Shown: positions 1-6,205 of the stretch, piece by piece
Layout of the letters: the number at the start of each line of letters is the position of its first letter
Numbering within the stretch: position 1 is the stretch's first letter
NCBI GenBank assembly: GCA_039961635.1
Contig: JABRWB010000077.1
Span: 1-11,575, forward strand
Length of the DNA stretch: 11,575 bases
Direction of reading: 5' to 3'
Source: a bacterium
GTDB lineage: Bacteria; 4484-113; JAGGVC01
Made by a program: the position numbers and the translations under genes
Notes under the pieces: model-generated
What the model saw: only the letters and a program-made list of their open reading frames with translations
Told to the model about the DNA's origin: nothing
Database searches by the model: none

Positions 1-93
1 AACGAGCGTCCACATCATGGCTACCGCAACATGGGAAAACGCCCGATCGACACCATTAACGAATTCCAAAAGAGCGTTAGACAAGATGGTTAG
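1..93 (+). CDS. 3' end of an integrase-core (rve) transposase, partial
   Basis: Frame 1 is open from the window edge to a TAG at 91-93 and encodes 30 residues beginning NERPHHGYRNMGKRPID. The ERPHxGYRxxGxxP pattern is the hallmark C-terminal tail of DDE/rve-fold transposases of IS3/IS481-type elements, just past the catalytic Glu. The catalytic core lies outside the window, so it cannot be said whether the element is intact or which IS family it belongs to. It sits immediately upstream of an accessory gene pair, about 27-39 bp before that gene's possible starts. This suggests the element inserted next to, or into the 5' end of, that gene. Recognition rests on a short stretch, but the motif is distinctive. 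Confidence 0.75.
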   Translation, partial: NERPHHGYRNMGKRPIDTINEFQKSVRQDG

Positions 94-105
94 TAGTACA
101 TCTTG
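82..105. repeat. 7-bp perfect inverted repeat at the transposase stop
   Basis: CAAGATG (82-88) and CATCTTG (99-105) are perfect reverse complements separated by 10 nt, and the transposase stop codon lies in the loop. It could be a hairpin, or part of the terminal region of the insertion element. No T-run follows, so it is not a convincing intrinsic terminator. The right end of the IS is not otherwise identifiable. Confidence 0.4.
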
Positions 106-119
106 CCAAGTCGGCCATA

Positions 120-938
120 TTGTGCCGAAATATGCGTACTTCGTATGATTCCGCATATCATGGTTTGAAGGAGAAAAATCCTTCCGGGCAAACGTCTATA
201 GTCGCCCTGACAATGAAGGCCTTTCCATCATCAGCGACCTCACTTAATGCATTTGACGATTTTTGTGCCTTTCTGGGGCACCAGCATATTACTGCCGAAA
301 CGACTATTCATATTGCGCATCTTTTGCCCCAAGTGTTAATTGGGCATCGTCTGTGGATGTCAGCATCAGGCACGTTGGAAAGATTCGTTCCGCTTAAACA
401 AATCCGGATAATGCACAACGAAAATGATCACCATATTTGGTTGAAACTGGGGTTTTCGAGGGGAGATTTGACTAGATGTACAGACACTGTAGCTAAGCTT
501 TTAAACGGCACACGTCTCTCTGATACTTTCGAGCTTGTCAAAACAGACAAAGATGACGGCGACGATTGGGCCGTTGAACAGAAAACTGCTGATCGATATA
601 CAGGCTATCCATCCGACATCCTTCAGGACACAGTTAACAGACTTAAACCGTTTATTTGGCAATCCGTTATATCGGTTCCGCCATACCGCAAGTATTACTT
701 ATACCTGTCACCTGCAGGTGAGGCAAATAGCGTCTTGCCCCAGCTTGCCTCTATTTACGCTACGGCATATTTTCTAAGCTCGGTTACAAGATACCGACCT
801 TCAACATTTTCTGCTTTGGCTAAGGGGCCATATGGACCTTTTATTGAAACATTTCTTCAGGATCAGTTAAACCAATTCCTGTATATTCTTGCATCCGAGA
901 TTACGCAAACTGAATTCGCATTCGGAGAGCAAATATAG
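120..938 (+). CDS. YaaC-like protein, function unknown
   Basis: A 272-residue product if started at the TTG at 120, or 268 residues from the ATG at 132. Neither start has a good ribosome binding site, and an in-frame stop lies at 78-80. The most telling segment is residues 219-257, where LSSVTRYRPSTF leads into a GPYGPFIETFL stretch and a hydrophobic helix. This resembles the conserved C-terminus of YaaC-like proteins, a family whose biochemical role is not known. The N-terminal part (about 25-110) is mixed and mostly helical-looking, with no signal peptide or membrane segment. The stop is 9 nt before the DUF3644 gene, so the two are almost certainly co-transcribed. The gene begins just after a transposase tail, so its true 5' end may have been lost. 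Base composition is AT-richer than the genes beyond 3 kb. Family assignment is moderate; function is not claimed. Confidence 0.62.
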   Translation: MCRNMRTSYDSAYHGLKEKNPSGQTSIVALTMKAFPSSATSLNAFDDFCAFLGHQHITAETTIHIAHLLPQVLIGHRLWMSASGTLERFVPLKQIRIMHNENDHHIWLKLGFSRGDLTRCTDTVAKLLNGTRLSDTFELVKTDKDDGDDWAVEQKTADRYTGYPSDILQDTVNRLKPFIWQSVISVPPYRKYYLYLSPAGEANSVLPQLASIYATAYFLSSVTRYRPSTFSALAKGPYGPFIETFLQDQLNQFLYILASEITQTEFAFGEQI

Positions 939-947
939 GAAAGCAAA

Positions 948-2036
948 ATGAAAAAGGAAGCAAAGCTCTTATTGAGAAAAGCCGAAAGCGCATTGGTGCT
1001 GAGCGTCGAGCATTTCAATAGGCCGTCGGATTTAGGCAGAACGGAGGCCGTGCTTATCCTCTTGGATCACTCGTTTGAAATGCTTTTGAAGGCCGCAATA
1101 CTTCACAAAGGGGGACGGATAAGAGAACCACGAGCGAAGCAGACGGTCGGAATGGAGAAGTGCATTGCCAAATCGTATTCTGAAGCCAGTTTGAAATTCC
1201 TTGATGACGGACAAGCACAAACAATTCGCACTATTAACTCGCTTCGCGATGCGTCGCAACATCACCTTTTGGATTTATCGGAGCAGCAGCTGTACATCTA
1301 CTGCCAAGCGGGATTGTCGGTATTTCGGGCAATCTATGAAAGGGTATTTGGCCGAAACTTTCTGGCAAATCTGCCTGAGCGCGTTTTACCATTGTCTACA
1401 ACACCACCAAGCGATTTGTCGGCCGTGTTTGACCAGGAAGCTGATCAGATTAAGCGGCTTCTGCGGCCCAAATCGCGCCATCACCTAGAAGCGGTTGCAA
1501 AGCTTCGCGCGCTTGCGGTTATGGAGGCCAGCATTCAAGGCGAATATGTGCAACCTGCAGAGAGCGAACTGCGTAAGCTTGGCAACGAGCTCGCCAGAGG
1601 CAAAAGGTGGCAACAGCTATTTCCCGGTGTGGCTACTTTGGAATTATCTTCAAACGGCTATGGCCCATCACTTGACCTGCGAATTGTAAAAAAGGATGGG
1701 TTCCCTATCACCTTAGTTCCAAATGGCGAACCTGGAGCTACTCCGGTGGCGGTGCGACGCGTTAATGAAACCAGCTATTACCAATTTGGCCTAATGGAGG
1801 TAAGCCGCCGGATAGGAGTAAGCCCCAACAAAACTCACGCCATTGTGAAACTGCTGAAGCTGCAGGAAGATTTGGAGTGTTTCAAGGAAATCGTTATTGG
1901 CAAAACACGCCATAAGCTTTATTCCCAAAAGGCCGTTTTGCGCTTACAGGCTGAACTCAAAAGGCGAACAGCAGATGATCTGTGGCTTGAATACAGGGGC
2001 AAGGGTATAACCAAGACTAATACAATTGAACTCTAG
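948..2036 (+). CDS. DUF3644 / HEPN-domain protein with C-terminal HTH
   Basis: A 362-residue protein starting at ATG 948 with an AGGAAA ribosome binding site 6 nt upstream. Residues 7-55 carry the typical DUF3644 opening: helices containing LLLRKAESAL, EHFNRP, RTEAVLILLDHSFEMLLKAA. Residues 97-118 contain NSLRDASQHHLLDLSEQQLY. R100 with H105 gives the R-x4-H motif (or R-x5-H with H106) of HEPN RNases, and HEPN families are frequent in toxin-antitoxin, abortive-infection and restriction-linked loci. A linker follows. Residues about 278-335 (MEVSRRIGVSPNKTHAIVKL and the following KEIVIGKTRHKLYSQKAV) look like a winged helix-turn-helix, suggesting nucleic-acid binding or autoregulation. It lies 9 nt after the YaaC-like gene, in the same transcript. 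Family membership is well supported. RNase activity and a defence role are inferences from the motif and setting. Confidence 0.82.
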   Translation: MKKEAKLLLRKAESALVLSVEHFNRPSDLGRTEAVLILLDHSFEMLLKAAILHKGGRIREPRAKQTVGMEKCIAKSYSEASLKFLDDGQAQTIRTINSLRDASQHHLLDLSEQQLYIYCQAGLSVFRAIYERVFGRNFLANLPERVLPLSTTPPSDLSAVFDQEADQIKRLLRPKSRHHLEAVAKLRALAVMEASIQGEYVQPAESELRKLGNELARGKRWQQLFPGVATLELSSNGYGPSLDLRIVKKDGFPITLVPNGEPGATPVAVRRVNETSYYQFGLMEVSRRIGVSPNKTHAIVKLLKLQEDLECFKEIVIGKTRHKLYSQKAVLRLQAELKRRTADDLWLEYRGKGITKTNTIEL

Positions 2037-2146
2037 AATAAATTGCGCATGTCCCTTCCAGATTGACCTGTGATTTACACCAAGCTATCGATCAAGCTTA
2101 AAGAACGACTGGGCGATTCGATGTGAGTTGTACAGCTGATGGGACA

Positions 2147-2935
2147 CTATCGAAACCTATATCCTTTTCGCTTTCCACCAGGTTTATTTTCTGGGAATAA
2201 TGAGTTCATAGCGGCCAACACAGCAACTGCTCCTATTCCCCAAGCGAATCCTTTAACTATACGTAACCACATCGGATCTTGTTCACTTGAGCTAGGTGAT
2301 TGAATGGGTTGACGTGCAAGCGTCCTTTTAACCAATAATATCCTTGGCGATTCCTGAATTTCCTTTGTAGCATTTTTATGGCTTTCTTCCTTAAGCGCGG
2401 TTCTGATATCTTTCCAAATAAGTGGATTAGCCAAGATTGACTCAGCCCTTACTTCAATCCAAGAAATCTCAGCCATATCATAATCATTGGCTTTGTCCTG
2501 TTCAACAACATGGCTTTGCAAAACCTCAACTCCCAATAGCGGTTTAGAATCCTGAAATATCATCGCATCGGCCCTGCGGTTTTCGCCGAATGGCCACTCT
2601 ATCCGAACTTCATATTTTGCGGGATCCATGGAAAACAACTCTGAAGCATCGCATAGCCTGCTTTCAACTCGCGGCGCTACGCATTTCCCGTTTTTCCAAT
2701 CCCTTATTACTTGCGCAACCCGCTCCTTAGCCGCTGCGTGAATCTGCGACTCACCTGAATGACCAAAAGCTGCAAAGTGGGCGAAGTGATGGGCGCGATC
2801 ATCTCCCATCCTTGGAAACATCTCCCCTTTGCAATCCGGGCACCAGTATTTGTGCTTGCGCTCAGCCTCGTTTATATGAAGGACGCGCCTGCTTTCTGCA
2901 AGAGAATCCAAAGCCCATTCGAACTTGATTTCCAC
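2147..2935 (-). CDS. CoiA-like zinc-finger nuclease with C-terminal membrane anchor
   Basis: A 262-residue protein read from a GTG at 2935; an in-frame stop lies just upstream. Residues 29-53 hold a CoiA-type zinc finger (YWCPDCKGEMFPRMG, then HHFAH), with C32, C35, H50 and H53 as likely ligands. GESQIHAAAKERV at 61-73 matches the conserved helix after the finger. The nuclease core follows: RADAMIF with D123, then LLGVEVLQS with E137 and Q140, a D...ExQ variant of the PD-(D/E)XK site seen in CoiA-like proteins. CoiA itself promotes recombination during transformation, while many CoiA-like genes occur in mobile regions. Unusually, residues 223-246 form a hydrophobic helix (WLRIVKGFAWGIGAVAVLAA) followed by a basic tail, predicting membrane tethering. 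It converges with the DUF3644 gene across a 110-bp gap holding no recognisable signal. Family assignment is good; the role here is unknown. Confidence 0.8.
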   Translation of the reverse strand: MEIKFEWALDSLAESRRVLHINEAERKHKYWCPDCKGEMFPRMGDDRAHHFAHFAAFGHSGESQIHAAAKERVAQVIRDWKNGKCVAPRVESRLCDASELFSMDPAKYEVRIEWPFGENRRADAMIFQDSKPLLGVEVLQSHVVEQDKANDYDMAEISWIEVRAESILANPLIWKDIRTALKEESHKNATKEIQESPRILLVKRTLARQPIQSPSSSEQDPMWLRIVKGFAWGIGAVAVLAAMNSLFPENKPGGKRKGYRFR

Positions 2936-2941
2936 ACTTCC

Positions 2942-2950
2942 ATTTTACCA
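2942..2950 (-). promoter_or_regulatory. Extended -10 promoter for the CoiA-like gene
   Basis: On the - strand the sequence reads TGG-TAAAAT (2950 down to 2942), an extended -10 (TGn) box. The hexamer ends exactly 6 nt before the GTG start at 2935, so transcription would begin at or next to the start codon, giving a leaderless mRNA. There is no useful Shine-Dalgarno at proper spacing. The same geometry recurs at two other genes in this window. Confidence 0.5.
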
Positions 2951-2987
2951 GATCGAAATCCCGTTTTCCCGGTAGGCCATTCGTCAA

Positions 2988-3017
2988 TTCACAGTCAAGG
3001 CAACTTGCGGGTATAAT
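2988..3017 (+). promoter_or_regulatory. Sigma70-type promoter of the 3035-3704 operon
   Basis: TTCACA (2988-2993) and a perfect TATAAT (3012-3017) are separated by 18 bp. The predicted start of transcription is near 3024. This places the TTG at 3023 at the transcript edge and supports the ATG at 3035, which has its own ribosome binding site, as the real start. Confidence 0.65.
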
Positions 3018-3034
3018 CTCGCTTGAGGCACGAT

Positions 3035-3385
3035 ATGAAACCGCCTTCCAAAGCCGATGCCATTTCGTCCGGAGTTTCCAAGCCGGAAGCCAAGCCGCGT
3101 TCGAACGGCGGCCGCAAGCCGGCAACCGCGGACAGGCCGGATTACAGGGGCGCAATCAAAACTATGTCCGAAGCGAAGCTTCGTAATCTTCTGGCGCAGC
3201 CCGGTTTCATCAAGGCGCTGAACAAGACCGACAAGGAAGATGTGATCAAACGGCTCGTCGCCGAGCCGTCGCTGTCCCCGGAGTTCGAGGATTTCGTAGC
3301 TGAGCAGTTGGCGAATGATCCAAGGTACAAGAGATCTACAAAACGGTTTGAGGAATTGCTTGTCAAGCTGGGCAGAACCAAATAG
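3035..3385 (+). CDS. Hypothetical protein with basic disordered N-terminus
   Basis: A 116-residue protein. ATG 3035 is chosen because a TGAGG site ends 6 nt upstream and the promoter start is near 3024. A TTG at 3023 would add four residues. Residues 1-40 are rich in Lys, Ser, Pro and Ala and look disordered. Residues 41-112 look helical and charged (IKTMSEAKLRNLLAQPGF, DKEDVIKRLVAEPSLSPEFEDFVAEQL as successive pieces). No known family is recognised, and there is no signal peptide or membrane segment. The next gene starts 10 nt after its stop, so the two form a pair under one promoter. The composition matches the higher-GC genes downstream rather than the accessory block on its left. Being a real gene is supported by promoter, ribosome site and tight spacing. 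Function unknown. Confidence 0.62.
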   Translation: MKPPSKADAISSGVSKPEAKPRSNGGRKPATADRPDYRGAIKTMSEAKLRNLLAQPGFIKALNKTDKEDVIKRLVAEPSLSPEFEDFVAEQLANDPRYKRSTKRFEELLVKLGRTK

Positions 3386-3395
3386 ACAATTCAAG

Positions 3396-3704
3396 ATGCA
3401 GCCTTTACCTCAATACCTGGCGGTCTCGCATTATGCCGATCCGGAGCTCTGCGATGACGTCGAAAAGGGTAAGCTTCTTCCGAAAAGTTATTTGCTTGGC
3501 GAGCTTTCGGCTTGGGCCGGGAAGCGCTATTGGCTAAACAGCAAACTGCGCCGAGAGCCAAAGCTCGACCGTGTTTTCGGACCGGAAACGTGGCGGTACC
3601 TTCTGAGGGAAAACCTCCACGCTATTGTGCAAATCACATCTGAAGTGGCGTATATTCACGATATCCTGCCATACGACAAGTATGTCCGGCTTTTCGTCAA
3701 ATAA
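3396..3704 (+). CDS. Hypothetical protein, second gene of a small operon
   Basis: A 102-residue protein from ATG 3396, ten bases after the preceding stop. An upstream extension of the frame overlaps the previous gene and is unlikely to be used. The ribosome binding site is poor, suggesting translational coupling. The protein looks soluble and globular, with aromatic residues and charged helices (for example SYLLGELSAWAGKRYWLN at 31-48, and ENLHAIVQITSEVAYIHDI at 72-90). I recognise no family or catalytic motif. It ends 11 bp from the stop of the convergent acylphosphatase gene, leaving little space for a terminator. The combination of a small basic protein followed by a slightly smaller globular one could suit a toxin-antitoxin or host-factor pair, but nothing in the sequence proves that. 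Confidence 0.6.
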   Translation: MQPLPQYLAVSHYADPELCDDVEKGKLLPKSYLLGELSAWAGKRYWLNSKLRREPKLDRVFGPETWRYLLRENLHAIVQITSEVAYIHDILPYDKYVRLFVK

Positions 3705-3715
3705 GCGCGCCGGAT

Positions 3716-4069
3716 TTACCACCCTCCCCTTATCTCGAAATCCCCGAATCCCTCCCACTTTGCGGCCCAAGCCTCCACTTCGTCCACCCTGGCACCCGGG
3801 CTCATGCTTTCAACTTGAGGCGGCCCCTCTCTCAGCCGCGCAAGCATCGCGTCCAGGACGCCGCGGTCCTTATGCTCGATGTGCGCCTCGACGCGCCCGT
3901 CGGAGAGATTGCGCACCCAGCCGCGGACACCCAGCCGCCGGGCCTCCTCCTGCGTGAACGCCCGGAAGAAAACGCCCTGCACTCTGCCCGATACTAGGAC
4001 GCGCAACGCGTGGCCTTCTCCGCTCGAAACATGGCCGTTCAGTCCGCCGTTTTCGCCGTCTGCGCGCAC
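3716..4069 (-). CDS. Acylphosphatase
   Basis: Acylphosphatases hydrolyse carboxyl-phosphate bonds in small acyl phosphates in the cytoplasm. The core is clear: [14 protein letters not shown] contains the P-loop-like VQGVxxR with the catalytic Arg, and [17 protein letters not shown] carries the catalytic Asn in its usual setting. Two starts are credible. GTG 4069 (117 residues) sits exactly 6 nt after a TATAAT box and would be leaderless. TTG 4006 (96 residues, the usual family length) has a GGAGAAGG ribosome site upstream. I list the GTG start because the same -10/start geometry recurs at two other genes; the extra 21 residues are Gly-rich and probably not part of the fold. A still longer frame to 4168 would place the promoter inside the gene and is unlikely. 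The gene is divergent from the antiporter gene. Confidence 0.88.
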   Translation of the reverse strand: MRADGENGGLNGHVSSGEGHALRVLVSGRVQGVFFRAFTQEEARRLGVRGWVRNLSDGRVEAHIEHKDRGVLDAMLARLREGPPQVESMSPGARVDEVEAWAAKWEGFGDFEIRGGW

Positions 4070-4075
4070 GGGAGA

Positions 4076-4081
4076 ATTATA
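4076..4081 (-). promoter_or_regulatory. -10 box of the acylphosphatase gene
   Basis: A perfect TATAAT on the - strand ends 6 nt before the GTG at 4069. No good -35 is seen at 16-18 bp. The position predicts transcription starting at the GTG, or a leader of about 63 nt if the TTG at 4006 is used. Confidence 0.5.
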
Positions 4082-4161
4082 CAACCGGCTTTTAGTTGCA
4101 GGGCAGCCGCAGCAATCGCCTATTGAAACGCCGTTCATCGCTTTTGTCCACTTCCCGCGGT

Positions 4162-4190
4162 TTGACACTCCGCATGACCGCAGGTAGAAT
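4162..4190 (+). promoter_or_regulatory. Sigma70-type promoter of the antiporter gene
   Basis: A perfect TTGACA (4162-4167), a 17-bp spacer, and TAGAAT (4185-4190). The predicted transcript start near 4197 gives a leader of about 22 nt containing a GGAG ribosome site for ATG 4219. This is the best two-box promoter in the window. Confidence 0.75.
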
Positions 4191-4218
4191 CGACGCGCCT
4201 TTCAAAATGGAGAAAGAC

Positions 4219-6075
4219 ATGCACTCAAGCCGGGACGCCCTGAGGTTGCCGATTTCGAACGGCGCGCGGTATGCGCGCTGGATTTTGCTCGCCCTGCCCC
4301 TTTTACCGCTTCTGCTCGCGTCGTCCTCGGAGGGCGGCGAAGGCGGAGGCCACAGCGTCATCCTCAACATCGCGCTCGCGATGGTCGCTGCAAGCCTGCT
4401 CGGCCTGATTATGAAAGTGCTAAAGCAGCCCGCGATGCTCGGCTACATCCTTGCGGGCGTCGCGATCGGGCCGATCGGGATCGGGATGATCACCGACCAC
4501 ACCGAAATCGTAACGATATCCGAAATCGGATTGATTCTGCTTCTGTTCATGATCGGCCTCGAAATAGATTTGAAAAAGATGCTCGCAGCGGGCCGGCTCG
4601 TCATCGTCCCCGGAGTCCTGCAATTCCCGATCTGCGTTGCGATGGGCTGGGCAATCCTCAAGGGGCTTACACTTTTCGGACTGAGCTTCGGCGAGGGCAA
4701 TTACGCTCTGCTATACACCGCGATCGCGATATCCATCAGCAGCACGATGATCGTCGTCAAGCTGCTTTACGACAAGATGGAGCTGGACACGCTGCCCGGC
4801 CGCATAACCGTCGGCATCCTCGTCTTCCAGGACATTTGGGCGATCATCGTCCTCGCGATCCAGCCGAACCTGGCCGATCCCAAAATCCTGTCGATCCTGC
4901 TGACGTTCGCAAAAGGCGGATTGCTCGTGGCGCTGGCGCTCGCGATTTCCCGCTGGGTGCTGCCGGTGATTTTCCACGTCGTCGCCAAGATTCCGGAATT
5001 GCTTCTCGTGCTGTCGCTTGGCTGGTGCTTCCTAGTAGCGCTAGTGGCCGCGCATCCGTTCGTAGGGCTTTCGATGGAAATGGGCGCGCTGATCGCAGGC
5101 GTCTCGCTCGCAACGTTTCCGTACAACCTGGACGTGATCGCCAAGGTCGTAAGCATCCGCGACTTTTTCATCACGCTGTTTTTCGTCGCGCTCGGAATGC
5201 AGATCCCGATGCCGACACCGTCGGTTCTTCTCGTATCGCTCGTCATCGTATTCGTCGCGTTGGTAATCCGGGCGTTCGGAGTTTTCGCGGTGCTGCAGAC
5301 GCTGCGGGCGGGCCACCGCACATCGCTTTTGCCGACGATCAACCTGAGCCAAGTAAGCGAGTTCGCGCTCGTGATCGTCGCCATCGGCATAGGATACGAG
5401 CACGTTTCGCAGGAATCGCTGACTTACATCATATGGGTTTTCTCGGTGTTAGCCGTGGCGTCTACTTATCTTGTGACGTACAGCCATCCGCTCCAGGATT
5501 TCTGGCGGCGGCTTTTGCTGAAACTTGGAGTGAAGGACATCGGCAAGGCGCTGGAAGACGAGCACCGGCACAAGGAACATCCGATTCTAATTCTCGGATT
5601 TTTCCGGATCGCGAGCGCGTTTATGGATGAGGTCTTCCGCAAGCACCAGGATTTAATTGAGCAGATAAAAGTGGTGGACTTCAACCCGGTCGTGCGCAAA
5701 AAGCTTGAAAAAATGGGCGTTTACTGCGTTTACGGCGACATTTCCAACATAGACACGCTGCACCATGCGCATGTCGAGGGCGCGAAGGTTGTCCTTTGCT
5801 CTGTGCCGGACTCGATCCTCAAAGGGACGACGAACAAGAACCTGCTGTCGCTCGTGCGCAGCTTGTGCCCTGAAGCGCAGGTGATTTTGACCGCGGAAAG
5901 CCCGTCTCAGGCGGCCGAGCTTTACAAGGCGGGAGCGGATTTTGTAATCCAGGTCTCCGCTATCGCGGGAGCGGGAGCGGCAATCGCCGTAGAGCAGGCG
6001 CTTTCCGGCACGCTCGAAGCGTTGCGCGAAGAGCAGGCCGCGGAACTCGGCGCACGAAACGAAGTGCTTGCCTGA
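4219..6075 (+). CDS. CPA2-family cation/proton antiporter with RCK (TrkA-N) domain
   Basis: A 618-residue inner-membrane antiporter of the KefB/KefC type, expected to exchange K+ or Na+ for H+. ATG 4219 is chosen for its GGAG site 6 nt upstream; ATG 4207 overlaps that site and lies only four codons earlier. Residues 20-36 are a hydrophobic N-terminal segment that may be a signal anchor. Residues 46-425 hold the multi-helix exchanger, with family landmarks KQPAMLGYILAGVAIGP (69-85), GLILLLFMIGLEID (104-117), SSTMIVVKLL (174-183) and the ion-site GILVFQD with Q204 and D205. Residues 455-595 form the cytosolic RCK/TrkA-N Rossmann domain, with VVDFNP (485-490) and VYGDISN (504-510) well placed. 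Its first loop reads ILGFFRIAS instead of a glycine-rich GxGxxG, so nucleotide control may differ. A KefF/KefG-like partner is not seen nearby. The exact ion is unknown. Confidence 0.92.
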   Translation: MHSSRDALRLPISNGARYARWILLALPLLPLLLASSSEGGEGGGHSVILNIALAMVAASLLGLIMKVLKQPAMLGYILAGVAIGPIGIGMITDHTEIVTISEIGLILLLFMIGLEIDLKKMLAAGRLVIVPGVLQFPICVAMGWAILKGLTLFGLSFGEGNYALLYTAIAISISSTMIVVKLLYDKMELDTLPGRITVGILVFQDIWAIIVLAIQPNLADPKILSILLTFAKGGLLVALALAISRWVLPVIFHVVAKIPELLLVLSLGWCFLVALVAAHPFVGLSMEMGALIAGVSLATFPYNLDVIAKVVSIRDFFITLFFVALGMQIPMPTPSVLLVSLVIVFVALVIRAFGVFAVLQTLRAGHRTSLLPTINLSQVSEFALVIVAIGIGYEHVSQESLTYIIWVFSVLAVASTYLVTYSHPLQDFWRRLLLKLGVKDIGKALEDEHRHKEHPILILGFFRIASAFMDEVFRKHQDLIEQIKVVDFNPVVRKKLEKMGVYCVYGDISNIDTLHHAHVEGAKVVLCSVPDSILKGTTNKNLLSLVRSLCPEAQVILTAESPSQAAELYKAGADFVIQVSAIAGAGAAIAVEQALSGTLEALREEQAAELGARNEVLA

Positions 6076-6165
6076 CCTGCTTGCCGGGATTTTGTGAAAG
6101 TCGTACAAAGCCAGCGTTTCCCCTTTTGCCTCGCCGCGCTTGTGAACTGAATTGCTTTCGCGGTG

Positions 6166-6171
6166 TATACT
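6166..6171 (+). promoter_or_regulatory. Probable -10 box upstream of the thiolase gene
   Basis: TATACT lies 34 bp before the thiolase start. The sequence after it (CGCGCGCC, then TTCAAGG) closely resembles that after the antiporter -10 box (CGACGCGCC, then TTTCAAA). No strong -35 is visible at standard spacing; TTGTGA at 6140 would need a 20-bp spacer. Confidence 0.45.
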
Positions 6172-6205
6172 TCGCGCGCCTATTCAAGGCCAGGAGGAAG
6201 CCGCC

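Noticed and set aside
2037-2146. Terminator or attachment site between the DUF3644 and CoiA-like genes
   Set aside because: Only a 5-bp AAGCT/AGCTT inversion (2082-2099) without a T-run was found, with no direct repeat or tRNA-like sequence.
4070-4168. Extension of acylphosphatase to 4168
   Set aside because: The added residues have no family counterpart, and the gene's TATAAT box would fall inside the coding region.
4096-4218. Longer N-terminus for the antiporter from an upstream TTG
   Set aside because: It would include the TTGACA-17-TAGAAT promoter and much of the divergent acylphosphatase upstream region. ATG 4219 has a proper ribosome site and follows the predicted transcript start.
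6152-6205. ATG at 6152 as the thiolase start
   Set aside because: It lies before the probable -10 box at 6166. ATG 6206 has AGGAGG at ideal spacing and gives the standard thiolase N-terminus.
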